Assembly: GCA_017474515.1 (NCBI GenBank) | Contig: JAFVHN010000041.1 | Coordinates: forward strand, 1 to 64,000 | Reading direction: 5' to 3' | Origin: Prevotella sp. | Lineage (GTDB): Bacteria > Bacteroidota > Bacteroidia > Bacteroidales > Bacteroidaceae | Length of the DNA stretch: 64,000 nucleotides | Shown here: in pieces, positions 53,879 to 62,487 of the stretch | Position numbering within the stretch: the first letter of the stretch is position 1 | How the letters are laid out: each line of letters opens with the position of its first letter | The notes under the pieces: model-generated | What the model saw: the letters and a program-made list of their open reading frames with translations, nothing else | Databases searched by the model: none | Told to the model about the DNA's origin: nothing | Program-made: the position numbers and the translations under genes

Positions 53879-54901
53879 TTATTCTATGACCACGGTTGTC
53901 CAGCCGTGCTTGTCTTCTATCGTGCCGTATTGAATGCCGCGCAGGGTATCGTAGAGTTTGCGCGACATGGGTCCGGGCTGCCCGTCCTTGCTGAACACAT
54001 AGCTTGTTCCCGTCTCCAGGTCGTCGATTTTCGAGATGGGGCTGATGACGGCGGCCGTTCCGCATGCGCCGGCCTCCTCAAAGGTGGCGAGCTCTTCTTC
54101 GGGAATGGGCCTGCGCTCCACCTTCATGCCAAGGTCCTCGGCCACCTGCATAAGGCTCTTGTTGGTAATGCTGGGCAGGATGGACGTTGATTTCGGCGTG
54201 ACGTAAGTGTTGTTCTTGATGCCGAAGAAGTTGGCGGCACCGCATTCGTCCATGTATTTCTTTTCCTTGGCGTCGAGGTAGAACTCGCAGGCATAGCCAA
54301 GGTCGTGGGCTTTCTTGTTGGCCAAGAGGCTGGCGGCGTAGTTTCCGCCCACCTTGTAGATGCCGGTGCCGAGGGGTGCCGAGCGGTCGTGCTCGCGGAT
54401 GATGACGTATGGGTTGGTGGAGAATCCGCCCTTGAAGTAGGGTCCCACCGGTGTCACGAAGATCAGGAAGAGGTATTCCGAGGCAGGATGCACGCCTACC
54501 TGTGCACTGGTGCCGATGAGCAGCGGACGTATGTAGAGCGTTGCTCCGCTCTCGTAAGTGGGAATCCACTCCTGGTTGAGTCTCACCACTTTCTTTACCA
54601 TTTCGCAGAACAGCTCGGTGGGCACTTCGGGCATGAGGATGCCGCGGCAGGTGCTTTGCAGGCGGGCGGCGTTCTCGTCCATGCGGAACACCCTCACCTT
54701 TCCGTCGGGGCAGCGGTATGCCTTCAGCCCCTCGAAGGCTTCCTGGCCGTAGTGGAGCGACGTGGCGGCCATGTGGAGCTTGAGGTATTCGTCGGAGCAG
54801 ACTTCTATCTCGCCCCATTTTCCATCGCGATAGTAACAGCGCACGTTGTAGTCTGTGGGCATATAGCCAAACGACAGACTGGACCAATCTAAGTTTTTCA
54901 T
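53879..54901 (-). CDS. ilvE: Branched-chain amino acid aminotransferase
   Basis: 340-aa PLP enzyme of fold type IV, interconverting Leu/Ile/Val and their 2-oxo acids. LHYGQEAFEGLKAY (49-62), substrate-binding YIRPLLIGT, PLP Lys183 in GIYKVGGNYAAS, DECGAANFFG and EAGACGTAAVISP are typical of the longer eukaryote-like BCAT group. Single gene with own -7 box (54931-54938). Confidence 0.95.
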   Translation of the reverse strand: MKNLDWSSLSFGYMPTDYNVRCYYRDGKWGEIEVCSDEYLKLHMAATSLHYGQEAFEGLKAYRCPDGKVRVFRMDENAARLQSTCRGILMPEVPTELFCEMVKKVVRLNQEWIPTYESGATLYIRPLLIGTSAQVGVHPASEYLFLIFVTPVGPYFKGGFSTNPYVIIREHDRSAPLGTGIYKVGGNYAASLLANKKAHDLGYACEFYLDAKEKKYMDECGAANFFGIKNNTYVTPKSTSILPSITNKSLMQVAEDLGMKVERRPIPEEELATFEEAGACGTAAVISPISKIDDLETGTSYVFSKDGQPGPMSRKLYDTLRGIQYGTIEDKHGWTTVVIE

Positions 54902-54930
54902 ATCCTTTATTGTTTAAAACTGTTCATGTG

Positions 54931-54938
54931 CAAAGGTA
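54931..54938 (-). promoter_or_regulatory. -7 box TACCTTTG of ilvE
   Basis: Minus-strand match 30 bases before the start. Confidence 0.6.
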
Positions 54939-54996
54939 AGGTTTCTTTTTGGAATGAGCAAATTTCTGGGCGATTTATTCTTTCCGGGGCCGCGGC

Positions 54997-55194
54997 TCAC
55001 TGTGCTCCGTCGTCGAGGATGCGGCGTATTTCCTCGTCGGTCTTGGTAAGGCGGTCCTTGCAAAGCTTGATGAGTTCCTGGGCACGCTTCAGCTGAAGGC
55101 CCATTTGGTCGATGTCGAGGTCGTCGTTTTCCATTTTTTCCACGATGCCCTCCAGTTCCTCCACCGCTTTGGCGTAGTTGATTGTTGTATCCAT
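54997..55194 (-). CDS. xseB: Exodeoxyribonuclease VII small subunit
   Basis: 65-aa helical protein; YAKAVEELEGIVEKMENDDLDIDQM followed by L..A..LIK.C is the XseB signature. Pairs with the large subunit encoded 53 bases upstream on the same strand. Several XseB copies bind one XseA. Confidence 0.93.
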   Translation of the reverse strand: MDTTINYAKAVEELEGIVEKMENDDLDIDQMGLQLKRAQELIKLCKDRLTKTDEEIRRILDDGAQ

Positions 55195-55247
55195 AATTGT
55201 CGGGGTTTATTGTTTCAGGTTTTACGTTTGCTTTATTATGATGTCTT

Positions 55248-56570
55248 TCAGGCGTCAGCCTTGGGCTCGCTCTTTTTCTCAACGACTTCCGAGACGAACG
55301 TTCCCCTTTCCACCCTTGTCACGACGCGTGCGCCGGCGGGCAACATGTCGGCATCCTTCACCGCCTTTCCTTCGTAGAGGGTGATGCTGTAGCCTTTTTT
55401 CAACAGTTTCGCGGGGTCTTGCGCCTCCACGCGTTGCTCGAGCAATTGCAGGCGATGGCGTTCACCGCTCATTTTTCTTTCCACAAGCATGGCCTGCTTC
55501 ACCGTTAGGAGCTCCAGCCGTTTATGTTCGTGTTGCAGGACGGTGGCGGCTTTGTTGGCAATGGTTGTGAACAATTTGTCGATGCGTGCTTCCTGCCGGC
55601 TTTTCACAACCGAGAAAAGTGCCGGAATGGCCTGTGCCAGCCGTGCAATCCTCATGCGTTCCACTTCCATCCGCCCCCTGACGTTGGCGGCGACCCGCTG
55701 ACTGGCTTTTTCCACGCGCTCGCTGGCCAGCTTGAGGTGTGCCACAAGGAAGGCGGCGGCGGCCGTGGGCGTTTTCACCCGCGTGTGGGAAATCATGTCG
55801 AGGATGCTTTCGTCGCGGTCGTGGCCGATGCCGGTGATGACGGGCAGCGGGAAGTTGGCAATGTTTTCGGCAAGCGTCAGCGTGTCGAAGCCCGACAGGT
55901 CGGCCACGGCCCCTCCCCCTCGGATGATGACCACGCAGTCGAAGTCGTCCACCCGTTCGTAGATGCTGTTCAGTGCGGCCACGATGCTTTCTTCCACCTG
56001 CTCGCCCTGCATGATGGCTGGAAACAGTTCGGTGTGGAACCAGAATCCGTAGTCGTTGTTGTGCAACTGGTTGACAAAATCGCCATAGCCGGCCGCCTGT
56101 CCGCTACTGATGACGGCGACGTGCTGGGCAAACATATTGAGTGTGAGTTGCTTGTTAAGGTCGAAGACGCCCTCTTCCTTCAGCCGGTTGACGATTTCCA
56201 GGCGTTTGCGTGCCATGTCGCCAAGGGTGTAGGTGGGGTCCACGTCGGTGACAATCCACGAAAAGCCGTAGTTCTCGTGAAACTGCGCATAGACGCATAG
56301 CAGCACCTTCAATCCGGCACGCATGGGCTGTCCGGTGACGCGCTCGAAGTGGTTCTTCACCAGCATCCACGTCTGTTTCCAGCATTTGGCCGGTGCCTGC
56401 GCCACCGGTGTGTTGTTTTGCTCTTTTTGAATGAGCTGCATGTAGCAGTGCCCGCGCACCTCGCGCAGTTCGCTCAGTTCGGCCTCCACCCAGTATTCAT
56501 CGGGCATCTGCAATTCCAGCGTCTGCCTTACCAGGGCGTTGAGTTCAAGTAGTGTGAGGGCTTTTTTCAT
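55248..56570 (-). CDS. xseA: Exodeoxyribonuclease VII large subunit
   Basis: 440-aa single-strand exonuclease subunit. N-terminal OB fold (YWVEAELSELREVRGHCYMQLI), core VISSGQAAGYGDF, RGGGAVADLSGFD and GIGHDRDESILDMIS, coiled coil, then the C-terminal GYSITLYEGKAVKDA. Start overlaps the stop of the subtilase gene by ATGA, so translation is coupled. Confidence 0.96.
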   Translation of the reverse strand: MKKALTLLELNALVRQTLELQMPDEYWVEAELSELREVRGHCYMQLIQKEQNNTPVAQAPAKCWKQTWMLVKNHFERVTGQPMRAGLKVLLCVYAQFHENYGFSWIVTDVDPTYTLGDMARKRLEIVNRLKEEGVFDLNKQLTLNMFAQHVAVISSGQAAGYGDFVNQLHNNDYGFWFHTELFPAIMQGEQVEESIVAALNSIYERVDDFDCVVIIRGGGAVADLSGFDTLTLAENIANFPLPVITGIGHDRDESILDMISHTRVKTPTAAAAFLVAHLKLASERVEKASQRVAANVRGRMEVERMRIARLAQAIPALFSVVKSRQEARIDKLFTTIANKAATVLQHEHKRLELLTVKQAMLVERKMSGERHRLQLLEQRVEAQDPAKLLKKGYSITLYEGKAVKDADMLPAGARVVTRVERGTFVSEVVEKKSEPKADA

Positions 56571-57991
56571 TCTTCGTTCTTCGATGCTGAGGTGTAGGCT
56601 TTCCAGAAATCGGGAATGCCGAAACCGAAAATATTGTCGGGGCAGTCGTTGTTGTCGGCGCAGGCCCTTACCATCTCAATGATTTCGCGGGCCGTCTTTC
56701 CGGGGCACGCCTGCCAGAGGCACGCCACCATTCCCGCCACCAGGGGTGTGGAAAACGACGTTCCTATGTTCTTGCTGATGACCCCGCGGCCGGTGATGAC
56801 CGTTGTCGGGCTGCCCACGGCCATCACGTCGGGCTTCAGCCTGCCGTCGGCCGTCGGTCCGATGGAACTGAAGGCGGCATTCTTGCGGTCGGCGCTCACG
56901 GCGCCCACGGTGATGATGTCGCGGGCATCGGCGGGCGGGCTCACCTTCTTCCACGTGCCCATGCCGTCGTTGCCGGCACTGTTCACCAGCACGATGCCCT
57001 TCGCGGCCAGCATCGATGCCGTGTGCGAGATGAAAGAGCTGCCGTCGAGTTGCTTGTAAATGTAGTCTTGGTCGTCGTCGTCGAAGTCATGGTAGCTGAG
57101 CGAGCTGCTGACGATGTCGGCGCCCACGCTGTCGGCAAATTCCACCCCTGCCGCCCAGAAATCCTCTTCTACCATGGTTTCCGAGCGCGTTTCTTCCGTC
57201 CTGAGCAGCCAGTATTGTGCCTGTGGAGCAGTGCCCATGAACAGGTTGGGCACGTTGGCGGCCATCGTCGAAAGCACCATGGTGCCGTGCTCGGTCTCGG
57301 CAAAGATGTTGTCAGACGTGGGATAAACAAAGTCGGCGTGTCCCACCACCTGTCCTTGTTGTAGTGCCGGAATGACGTCGGCGTTCATAAATCCCCCGTC
57401 GAGCACGGCGATGGTCTTGCCCTGTCCGCGCCATCCTTTGCCATGCAGCCTGTCGCCATTCATCATGCTGACCTGGTCGTAGGTGGCACCGAAGGGGTTG
57501 TCGCTCTCCTCGTTCCAACGGTTGAAATCCGACTCGTAAGTGGAACGCGGCGGACGGCGGTCGAGGCTGTCGGGCGACGCCCACAAACGTTTCACGGCCT
57601 TCACGCAGGGCAGTTTGAGCAGGCTCTTGGCGGTGTCGGCCTTTTTCACCCTCACCACCAGCGTGTTGTTCCATTTGCTGCGGCTCACCACCTGTGTGCC
57701 CGCGCCTTCCACCTGTATAATATAATTAGGTGTGATGGGCAGGTCGGTGCTGTCGAGGGGCAGACCTTGTCGGCGGCGGCGCTCCAGGCTTTTCTCCGAG
57801 AGGAACTCGCGTGGCCGCGACAGGCTGTAGGGGCCGCCCTGCTTGTCGGTGAGCCATACGCGATAGAGCCAGCAGTGGCCGCCGGGGAACTTCGCGCCGC
57901 CGGCGGTGGACGACCAAGCGGGCAATGTTGCCGCCAGCATGAAGAGCAACAGCAGGCGGGCGGGAATGGAAACGGGCTTTATGGTTGTCAT
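56567..57991 (-). CDS. Secreted S8 (subtilisin-like) serine peptidase
   Basis: 474-aa exported protease from MTTIKP (57991); the frame is open 46 codons further but crosses the -7 box at 58086. Signal peptide residues ~1-29. A propeptide-like region leads to the catalytic triad: Asp in IAVLDGGF, His in EHGTMV, Ser in GTSFSTPLVAG; oxyanion Asn in VNSAGNDG. No sorting tail is visible. Its gene is translationally coupled to xseA. Confidence 0.9.
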   Translation of the reverse strand: MTTIKPVSIPARLLLLFMLAATLPAWSSTAGGAKFPGGHCWLYRVWLTDKQGGPYSLSRPREFLSEKSLERRRRQGLPLDSTDLPITPNYIIQVEGAGTQVVSRSKWNNTLVVRVKKADTAKSLLKLPCVKAVKRLWASPDSLDRRPPRSTYESDFNRWNEESDNPFGATYDQVSMMNGDRLHGKGWRGQGKTIAVLDGGFMNADVIPALQQGQVVGHADFVYPTSDNIFAETEHGTMVLSTMAANVPNLFMGTAPQAQYWLLRTEETRSETMVEEDFWAAGVEFADSVGADIVSSSLSYHDFDDDDQDYIYKQLDGSSFISHTASMLAAKGIVLVNSAGNDGMGTWKKVSPPADARDIITVGAVSADRKNAAFSSIGPTADGRLKPDVMAVGSPTTVITGRGVISKNIGTSFSTPLVAGMVACLWQACPGKTAREIIEMVRACADNNDCPDNIFGFGIPDFWKAYTSASKNEE

Positions 57992-58085
57992 CGTAAGGGT
58001 TTTCAGTGAGTTGCGTATTTGACGGGTTGGGGAAAAAAGATGCCATGTGCGGCAAAGTCCATTGGGCGGAGTGTTACCGGGCGTG

Positions 58086-58093
58086 CAAAGATA
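58086..58093 (-). promoter_or_regulatory. -7 box TATCTTTG of the subtilase-xseA-xseB operon
   Basis: Minus-strand match 95 bases before the chosen start. Confidence 0.5.
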
Positions 58094-58201
58094 ATGAAAA
58101 TAAATGAAACGGCAATGCCGCACCGCCATGTATTTTGCCGAAAAAAGGAGAAACCGGGCATTTGGGTTTTATCTTTATTTGATGATGGGCAGCGGGATGG
58201 G

Positions 58202-58412
58202 TAAAAATGGTAAAAATATTTGACAAAATCGGAGATTTTCGGAGAAGAAACACAAACTGCTGAAATTCAGCAGTTTACAGAACCTTCGGAGTTTGACCGC
58301 AAATTTCGGGGAGAAATTTGCCAATTTGAGGGGAGAGATTTGCCAAATCTCTCCCCGGAATTTGCGGTCAAAGTATTTTTGGGGGTGTAAAAATGGTAAA
58401 AAATCTTGACAA
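58202..58412. repeat. Dispersed palindromic element, copy E
   Basis: Nearly identical to copy F over the core: small palindrome AAACTGCTGAA/TTCAGCAGTTT (~58254-58276), large stem with GACCGCAAATTTCGGGG / CCCCGGAATTTGCGGTC, and AATCTTGACAA at the right end (left end AATATTTGACAAAA). It fills the gap between the divergent subtilase and MATE genes; the rest of 57992-58577 has no gene. Confidence 0.92.
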
Positions 58413-58561
58413 GACGGGGCGCTTGCGCAGAGCTAAAGAAGACAACCACGAGAACAAGAGTCCTGAAGATTGATTCGGGTTAAAATGGTTTCCGATGACA
58501 ATAAGCGCCAGAGGTTTTCCAAAAAAATCCCGCTATTGTAGGCGAATTGGAAAAAAACGTG

Positions 58562-58569
58562 TAATTTTG
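58562..58569 (+). promoter_or_regulatory. -7 box TAATTTTG of the MATE gene
   Basis: Ends 8 bases before ATG 58578, which implies a nearly leaderless mRNA. Confidence 0.55.
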
Positions 58570-58577
58570 CAGGCGCA

Positions 58578-59927
58578 ATGGATAATAAGAAAGCAACCCT
58601 TGAGCTGGGCACCAAACCCGTTGGCCGCCTGCTCGTGCAATATGCCATGCCGGCCATCGTGGCCATGGTGGCGTCGTCGCTCTACAACATGGTCGATAGC
58701 ATTTTCATCGGCCAGGGGGTGGGACCGATGGCCATTTCGGGCCTGGCCATCACCTTCCCGTTCATGAACCTCAGCGCGGCCATCGGCGCGTGCATCGGCG
58801 TGGGTGCCTCCACCTGCCTGTCGGTGAAGCTGGGACAGAAGGACTACGGCACGGCGCAACTCATCCTGGGCAACTCGATAGTGCTGAAAATCATCACCGG
58901 CATCATTTTCGGCGCCCTGTGCCTGGTGTTCCTCGACCCCATCCTGCGTTTCTTCGGCGCCACCGACAACACGCTGCCCTATGCTCGTGACTACATGGTG
59001 GTCATCCTCTTGGGCAACGTCTTGACGCACCTCTACTTCGGCATGAACGCCCTGTTGCGTGCGGCCTCCAAACCGCGCAACGCCATGTATGCCACGCTTT
59101 TCACCGTGGTGCTCAACACTTTGCTCGACCCCCTGTTCATCTACACCTTCGGCCTGGGCATCCGCGGTGCGGCCCTGGCCACCATTCTCTCGCAGACTAC
59201 GGCCCTGTGCTGGCAGATATGGCAATTCAGCAACCCCGCCGAACTGGTTCACTTCCGCCGCGGCATCTACCGCATGAGGTCCGACATCATCAAGAACATC
59301 CTGGCCATCGGCATTTCCCCGCTGGCCATGAACGCCTGTTCGTGCATAGTGGTCATTTTCATCAACACCGCCCTGGTGAAATATGGCGGCGACCTGGCCG
59401 TGGGCGCCTACGGCATTGCCAACCGCATAGGGTTCCTGTTCTTCATGGTCGTCATGGGCATCAACCAGGGCATGCAGCCCATTGCCGGCTATAACTACGG
59501 CGCCGAGCAGTTCGGGCGCATGATGCAGGTGCTGAAATACTCCATGATAGCGGCCACGGCCATCATGACGGTGGGATGGATTGTGGGCGAATTGGCGCCC
59601 TATCCCTGTGCGCGGTTGTTCACCAGCGATGCCGAACTTATCAATATCTCCGTTTACGGCATCCGCCTGAACATGATTGCCTTCCCCCTCATCGGCTCTC
59701 AGGCTGTCATCACCAACTTCTTCCAATCCATAGGAAAGGCGAAAATCAGCATCTTCCTCTCGTTGTCGCGACAGATGATTTTCCTTCTGCCGTTGCTCGT
59801 CGCGTTGCCGCCGCTGATGGGTGTCAATGGCGTGTGGGCGGCATTGCCCATCAGCGACGCCGTGGCTTTCGTCGTGACCTGGGGGGTCATGATTTCCTAC
59901 ATGAGGAAAATGAAACAACAAAGATAA
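58578..59927 (+). CDS. MATE family efflux transporter
   Basis: 449-aa inner-membrane exporter with 12 helices in two similar halves. N-terminal PVGRLLVQYAMPAIVAMVASSLYNMVDSIFIGQGVG and second-half GINQGMQPIAGYNYGA are family hallmarks. DinF/NorM-like members export cationic drugs using Na+ or H+; the substrate here is unknown. Confidence 0.93.
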   Translation: MDNKKATLELGTKPVGRLLVQYAMPAIVAMVASSLYNMVDSIFIGQGVGPMAISGLAITFPFMNLSAAIGACIGVGASTCLSVKLGQKDYGTAQLILGNSIVLKIITGIIFGALCLVFLDPILRFFGATDNTLPYARDYMVVILLGNVLTHLYFGMNALLRAASKPRNAMYATLFTVVLNTLLDPLFIYTFGLGIRGAALATILSQTTALCWQIWQFSNPAELVHFRRGIYRMRSDIIKNILAIGISPLAMNACSCIVVIFINTALVKYGGDLAVGAYGIANRIGFLFFMVVMGINQGMQPIAGYNYGAEQFGRMMQVLKYSMIAATAIMTVGWIVGELAPYPCARLFTSDAELINISVYGIRLNMIAFPLIGSQAVITNFFQSIGKAKISIFLSLSRQMIFLLPLLVALPPLMGVNGVWAALPISDAVAFVVTWGVMISYMRKMKQQR

Positions 59928-59992
59928 GGAATATAGGACGTGGCAAGAGTCACCCCATGATTTCCCATCAACCCCATAATTCCCTGTAACGA

Positions 59993-60607
59993 ATGAAAAA
60001 ACAAATTGTTTGCATAGGCCGGCAACTGGGCAGTGGAGGCCGGCTGGTGGCCAAGATGCTGGCCGAGGACCTGGGCTACCGCTTTTGCGACAGCGAGTTG
60101 CTCAACCTGGCGGCCAAGGAAAGCGGGTTCTCCGAGAAATTCTTCGAGCAGAACGACGAGCAGAAGGGCTTCCTCAAGTCGCTCTTCCACCTGCACGCAC
60201 CCCACGTGGGCGACACCAATTTCTACGACAGCCGCTTTTCTCAGGAGAGCCTTTTCCAATTCCAGAGCGACGCCATTCTGAAGGCCGCACAAGAGGGGCC
60301 CTGCGTGTTCGTGGGGCGGTGTGCCGACTATGTGCTTCGCGAACGCCAGGACATGGTGAGCGTTTTCCTTACGGCCGACACCCCTCAGCGCATCGAGGCG
60401 GTGATGAAACGCAACGGGTGCGACGAGGAATCGGCGCGGAAAATCATTCGCGACAAGGAGGCGGCCCGCGCTTCCTATTATAATTATTACACGGGGAAAA
60501 GGTGGGGCAGTGCCGATACCTACGACCTCTGCGTGAACACTTCGCGACTGGGACTGAAGGGAACGGCGCTCTTCATCAGGCTTTTCATGGAACAGATGGA
60601 CAAATGA
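59993..60607 (+). CDS. Cytidylate kinase-like protein
   Basis: 204-aa P-loop kinase. Walker-like GRQLGSGGRLVAKMLAEDLG (9-28) is the cytidylate-kinase-2 family pattern; FVGRCADYVLRE and IRDKEAARASYYNYYTGKRWG correspond to the NMP-binding and lid parts. True cmk is normally a different gene, so the substrate is uncertain. Follows the MATE gene by 65 bases; the leader carries AACCCCAT-type repeats. Overlaps the next gene by ATGA. Confidence 0.85.
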   Translation: MKKQIVCIGRQLGSGGRLVAKMLAEDLGYRFCDSELLNLAAKESGFSEKFFEQNDEQKGFLKSLFHLHAPHVGDTNFYDSRFSQESLFQFQSDAILKAAQEGPCVFVGRCADYVLRERQDMVSVFLTADTPQRIEAVMKRNGCDEESARKIIRDKEAARASYYNYYTGKRWGSADTYDLCVNTSRLGLKGTALFIRLFMEQMDK

Positions 60608-61095
60608 AGAAAATCGGCATCATCAGCGACACCCACGCCCATTGGGACCCTCGGTACCTGCACTATTTTGAGCCTTGTGACGAGATTTGGCATGCAGGAG
60701 ACATCGGGTCGGTGGAGGTGGCACGGCAGCTGGCTGAATTCCGCACGTTCCGCGCCGTTTTCGGCAATTGCGACGGAGGAGACCTCAGGACGATGTTCAC
60801 CGAAAAACTGAGGTGGAAATGCGAGGAAGTGGATGTGCTGATGAAACATATCGGCGGCTACCCCGGCAATTACGACCCGAGCATAAGAAGCCAGATTTTT
60901 GCGCGTCCGCCACAACTGTTCATCAGCGGACACTCCCACATCCTCAAGGTGAAATACGACCGCACGCTCAACCTGCTGCATATCAATCCCGGAGCCGCCG
61001 GATTGCAGGGATGGCACAAAGAGCGCACCCTGGTGAGGCTCACCATCGACGGCAACCGCTTCACCGATTGCGAGGTCATAACGCTGGGCCGGTAA
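60604..61095 (+). CDS. YfcE/MJ0936-type metallophosphodiesterase
   Basis: 163-aa calcineurin-fold enzyme. ISDTHAHWD (metal Asp/His), HAGDIGS, FGNCDGG, HIGGYPG and SGHSHILK are all intact. Family members hydrolyse phosphodiesters of low specificity. Start ATG 60604 overlaps the previous stop (ATGA), so it is coupled to the kinase-like gene. Confidence 0.9.
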   Translation: MKKIGIISDTHAHWDPRYLHYFEPCDEIWHAGDIGSVEVARQLAEFRTFRAVFGNCDGGDLRTMFTEKLRWKCEEVDVLMKHIGGYPGNYDPSIRSQIFARPPQLFISGHSHILKVKYDRTLNLLHINPGAAGLQGWHKERTLVRLTIDGNRFTDCEVITLGR

Positions 61096-61104
61096 ATAAA
61101 ACAA

Positions 61105-61179
61105 ACGGGAAACCACGGACTTTCCTGCCTTTTGTCATTTCAAAAGAGCAAGAAAGTCCGTGGTTTCCCGTTTTTTTTC
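61105..61179. terminator. Strong bidirectional terminator
   Basis: Perfect 20-bp stem (61105-61124 with 61152-61171) starting ACGGGAAACCACGGACTTTC, followed by eight T on the plus strand. Serves converging genes on both sides. Confidence 0.92.
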
Positions 61180-61211
61180 TCCAATGCCGCTACATTATGG
61201 CAGTCCCGCCG

Positions 61212-62231
61212 CTATTGAATGGCCGCCATGCACTCCATCTCAACCAACCATTCAGGACGGCAAACCTTGGCCTGCACAATCACGCGGGGAACGGTGGGGA
61301 AGGCCGTCTGCATAAAACCGTCAATGGCTTGGTAATCAGAGAGGTCGCGAAGATAGACCACAAAGTAGCGCACGGCTTTCATCGTGGCGCCGCCGGCCTT
61401 GAGCAGTGCGCCGATGTTCTCAAGCAGCCGCGCCGCCTGTTTCATCACGTCGCCCACGTAGATGACGTTGCCATGCTTGTCGATGCTGGCCGTTCCCGAG
61501 ATGAAAAGTTGCTGGCCGTCGGCAGACGAAAGGCGGGTGCCGCGCTCGAAGGCCACGCCGTACTCATGGGTGGGATTAAGGAAATCGGGCGCCTTCAGGT
61601 AAGTCTTGTCGCTCTCGCTGATGTCGGGGAAGGTAAGGAAATCTATGGCCACACAGGCAGAGCGGGTATGCGAAAGGCCGCCGATGCCCGTTGACGCAAT
61701 GAAATGGGTGTCGATGGTCAGGCCATAGCGCTGGAAAATGTCGTTGCGCGCTTTCACCACGCCGTTGTAATTGTTGTCGATGTCGCCCACATAGAGCCAG
61801 GTGCGCACGCAATGGGTGTCGAGGCGCAGGCCCCGGTCCTTCAATATGCGCAGGTATTTCTCAAACAACATGATGGTCTGCGTGTATGAGTTGAGACCCT
61901 TCGTCTCGCCGTCGGTGAGGCGAAGGCTGTGGAAAAGGAAGGGGGCCGGGCCGTCGGCAGCCTTCAATAGCAGGGCAACCTTGCTGCCGCAGAGGGGTGC
62001 CTGCTCCACAACGCTGATGGCGGCGCCCACCAGCACTTCCTGGTAAAGGGCCGACTCCACCAGCTGCTGGTACTGGTTTTGCGCATCGCTCAGGAAAACC
62101 TTTGCAAAATGCAGCTGCCATTGTCCGTCGCCAAGGCTGGCCAGCCACTCCGACACCTGGGCGCCAAGGGCGGCCAGGCGCTCCCGGAAAGGCCCCCGGG
62201 CTTCGGGCGTTAGGATGATGTATTTGTCCAT
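61212..62231 (-). CDS. Chorismatase/Rid-superfamily protein
   Basis: 339-aa protein starting at MDKYIIL (62231). The C-terminal ~120 residues are YjgF/Rid-like (ISGTASIDKHGNVIYVGDVMKQAARLLENI, AVRYFVVYLRD, RPEWLVEMEC); the N-terminal part resembles the other half of the FkbO/Hyg5 chorismatase family (TWLYVGDIDNNYNGVVKARNDIF, STGIGG). Such proteins either hydrolyse chorismate or are uncharacterised relatives; active-site residues cannot be assigned here. It is transcribed alone from a -7 box at 62249. Confidence 0.75.
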   Translation of the reverse strand: MDKYIILTPEARGPFRERLAALGAQVSEWLASLGDGQWQLHFAKVFLSDAQNQYQQLVESALYQEVLVGAAISVVEQAPLCGSKVALLLKAADGPAPFLFHSLRLTDGETKGLNSYTQTIMLFEKYLRILKDRGLRLDTHCVRTWLYVGDIDNNYNGVVKARNDIFQRYGLTIDTHFIASTGIGGLSHTRSACVAIDFLTFPDISESDKTYLKAPDFLNPTHEYGVAFERGTRLSSADGQQLFISGTASIDKHGNVIYVGDVMKQAARLLENIGALLKAGGATMKAVRYFVVYLRDLSDYQAIDGFMQTAFPTVPRVIVQAKVCRPEWLVEMECMAAIQ

Positions 62232-62248
62232 TTGTCGCAATTTGAGTG

Positions 62249-62256
62249 CAAAGGTA
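62249..62256 (-). promoter_or_regulatory. -7 box TACCTTTG of the Rid-like gene
   Basis: 18 bases before ATG 62231; it is part of a sequence that is repeated at 62325. Confidence 0.6.
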
Positions 62257-62350
62257 CGGATAAGCGAGCGAAATACAAAAGAAAAGCCCGTTTTCTTTTT
62301 ATTTCCGAGCGAAAGTACCTTATTCAAAGGTACGGATAAGCGAGCGAAAT
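62249..62350. repeat. Direct repeat of CAAAGGTACGGATAAGCGAG
   Basis: 26 identical bases at 62249-62274 and 62325-62350; AATACAAAAGAAAAG also appears after the first copy and again near 62416. Both copies contain a minus-strand TACCTTTG, so the promoter region has been duplicated. Confidence 0.85.
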
Positions 62351-62487
62351 CAGCGATTAAGCGAACGACACGCAAGCTCGCTTGTTAATGTCCGAGCGTG
62401 AGCTGATTATAAAAATACAAAAGAAAAGGCTGTTTTCTTTTGTAAAGATGCCGGGTGCATCCCTCAGATGCGCATTGATGCGCCCAC

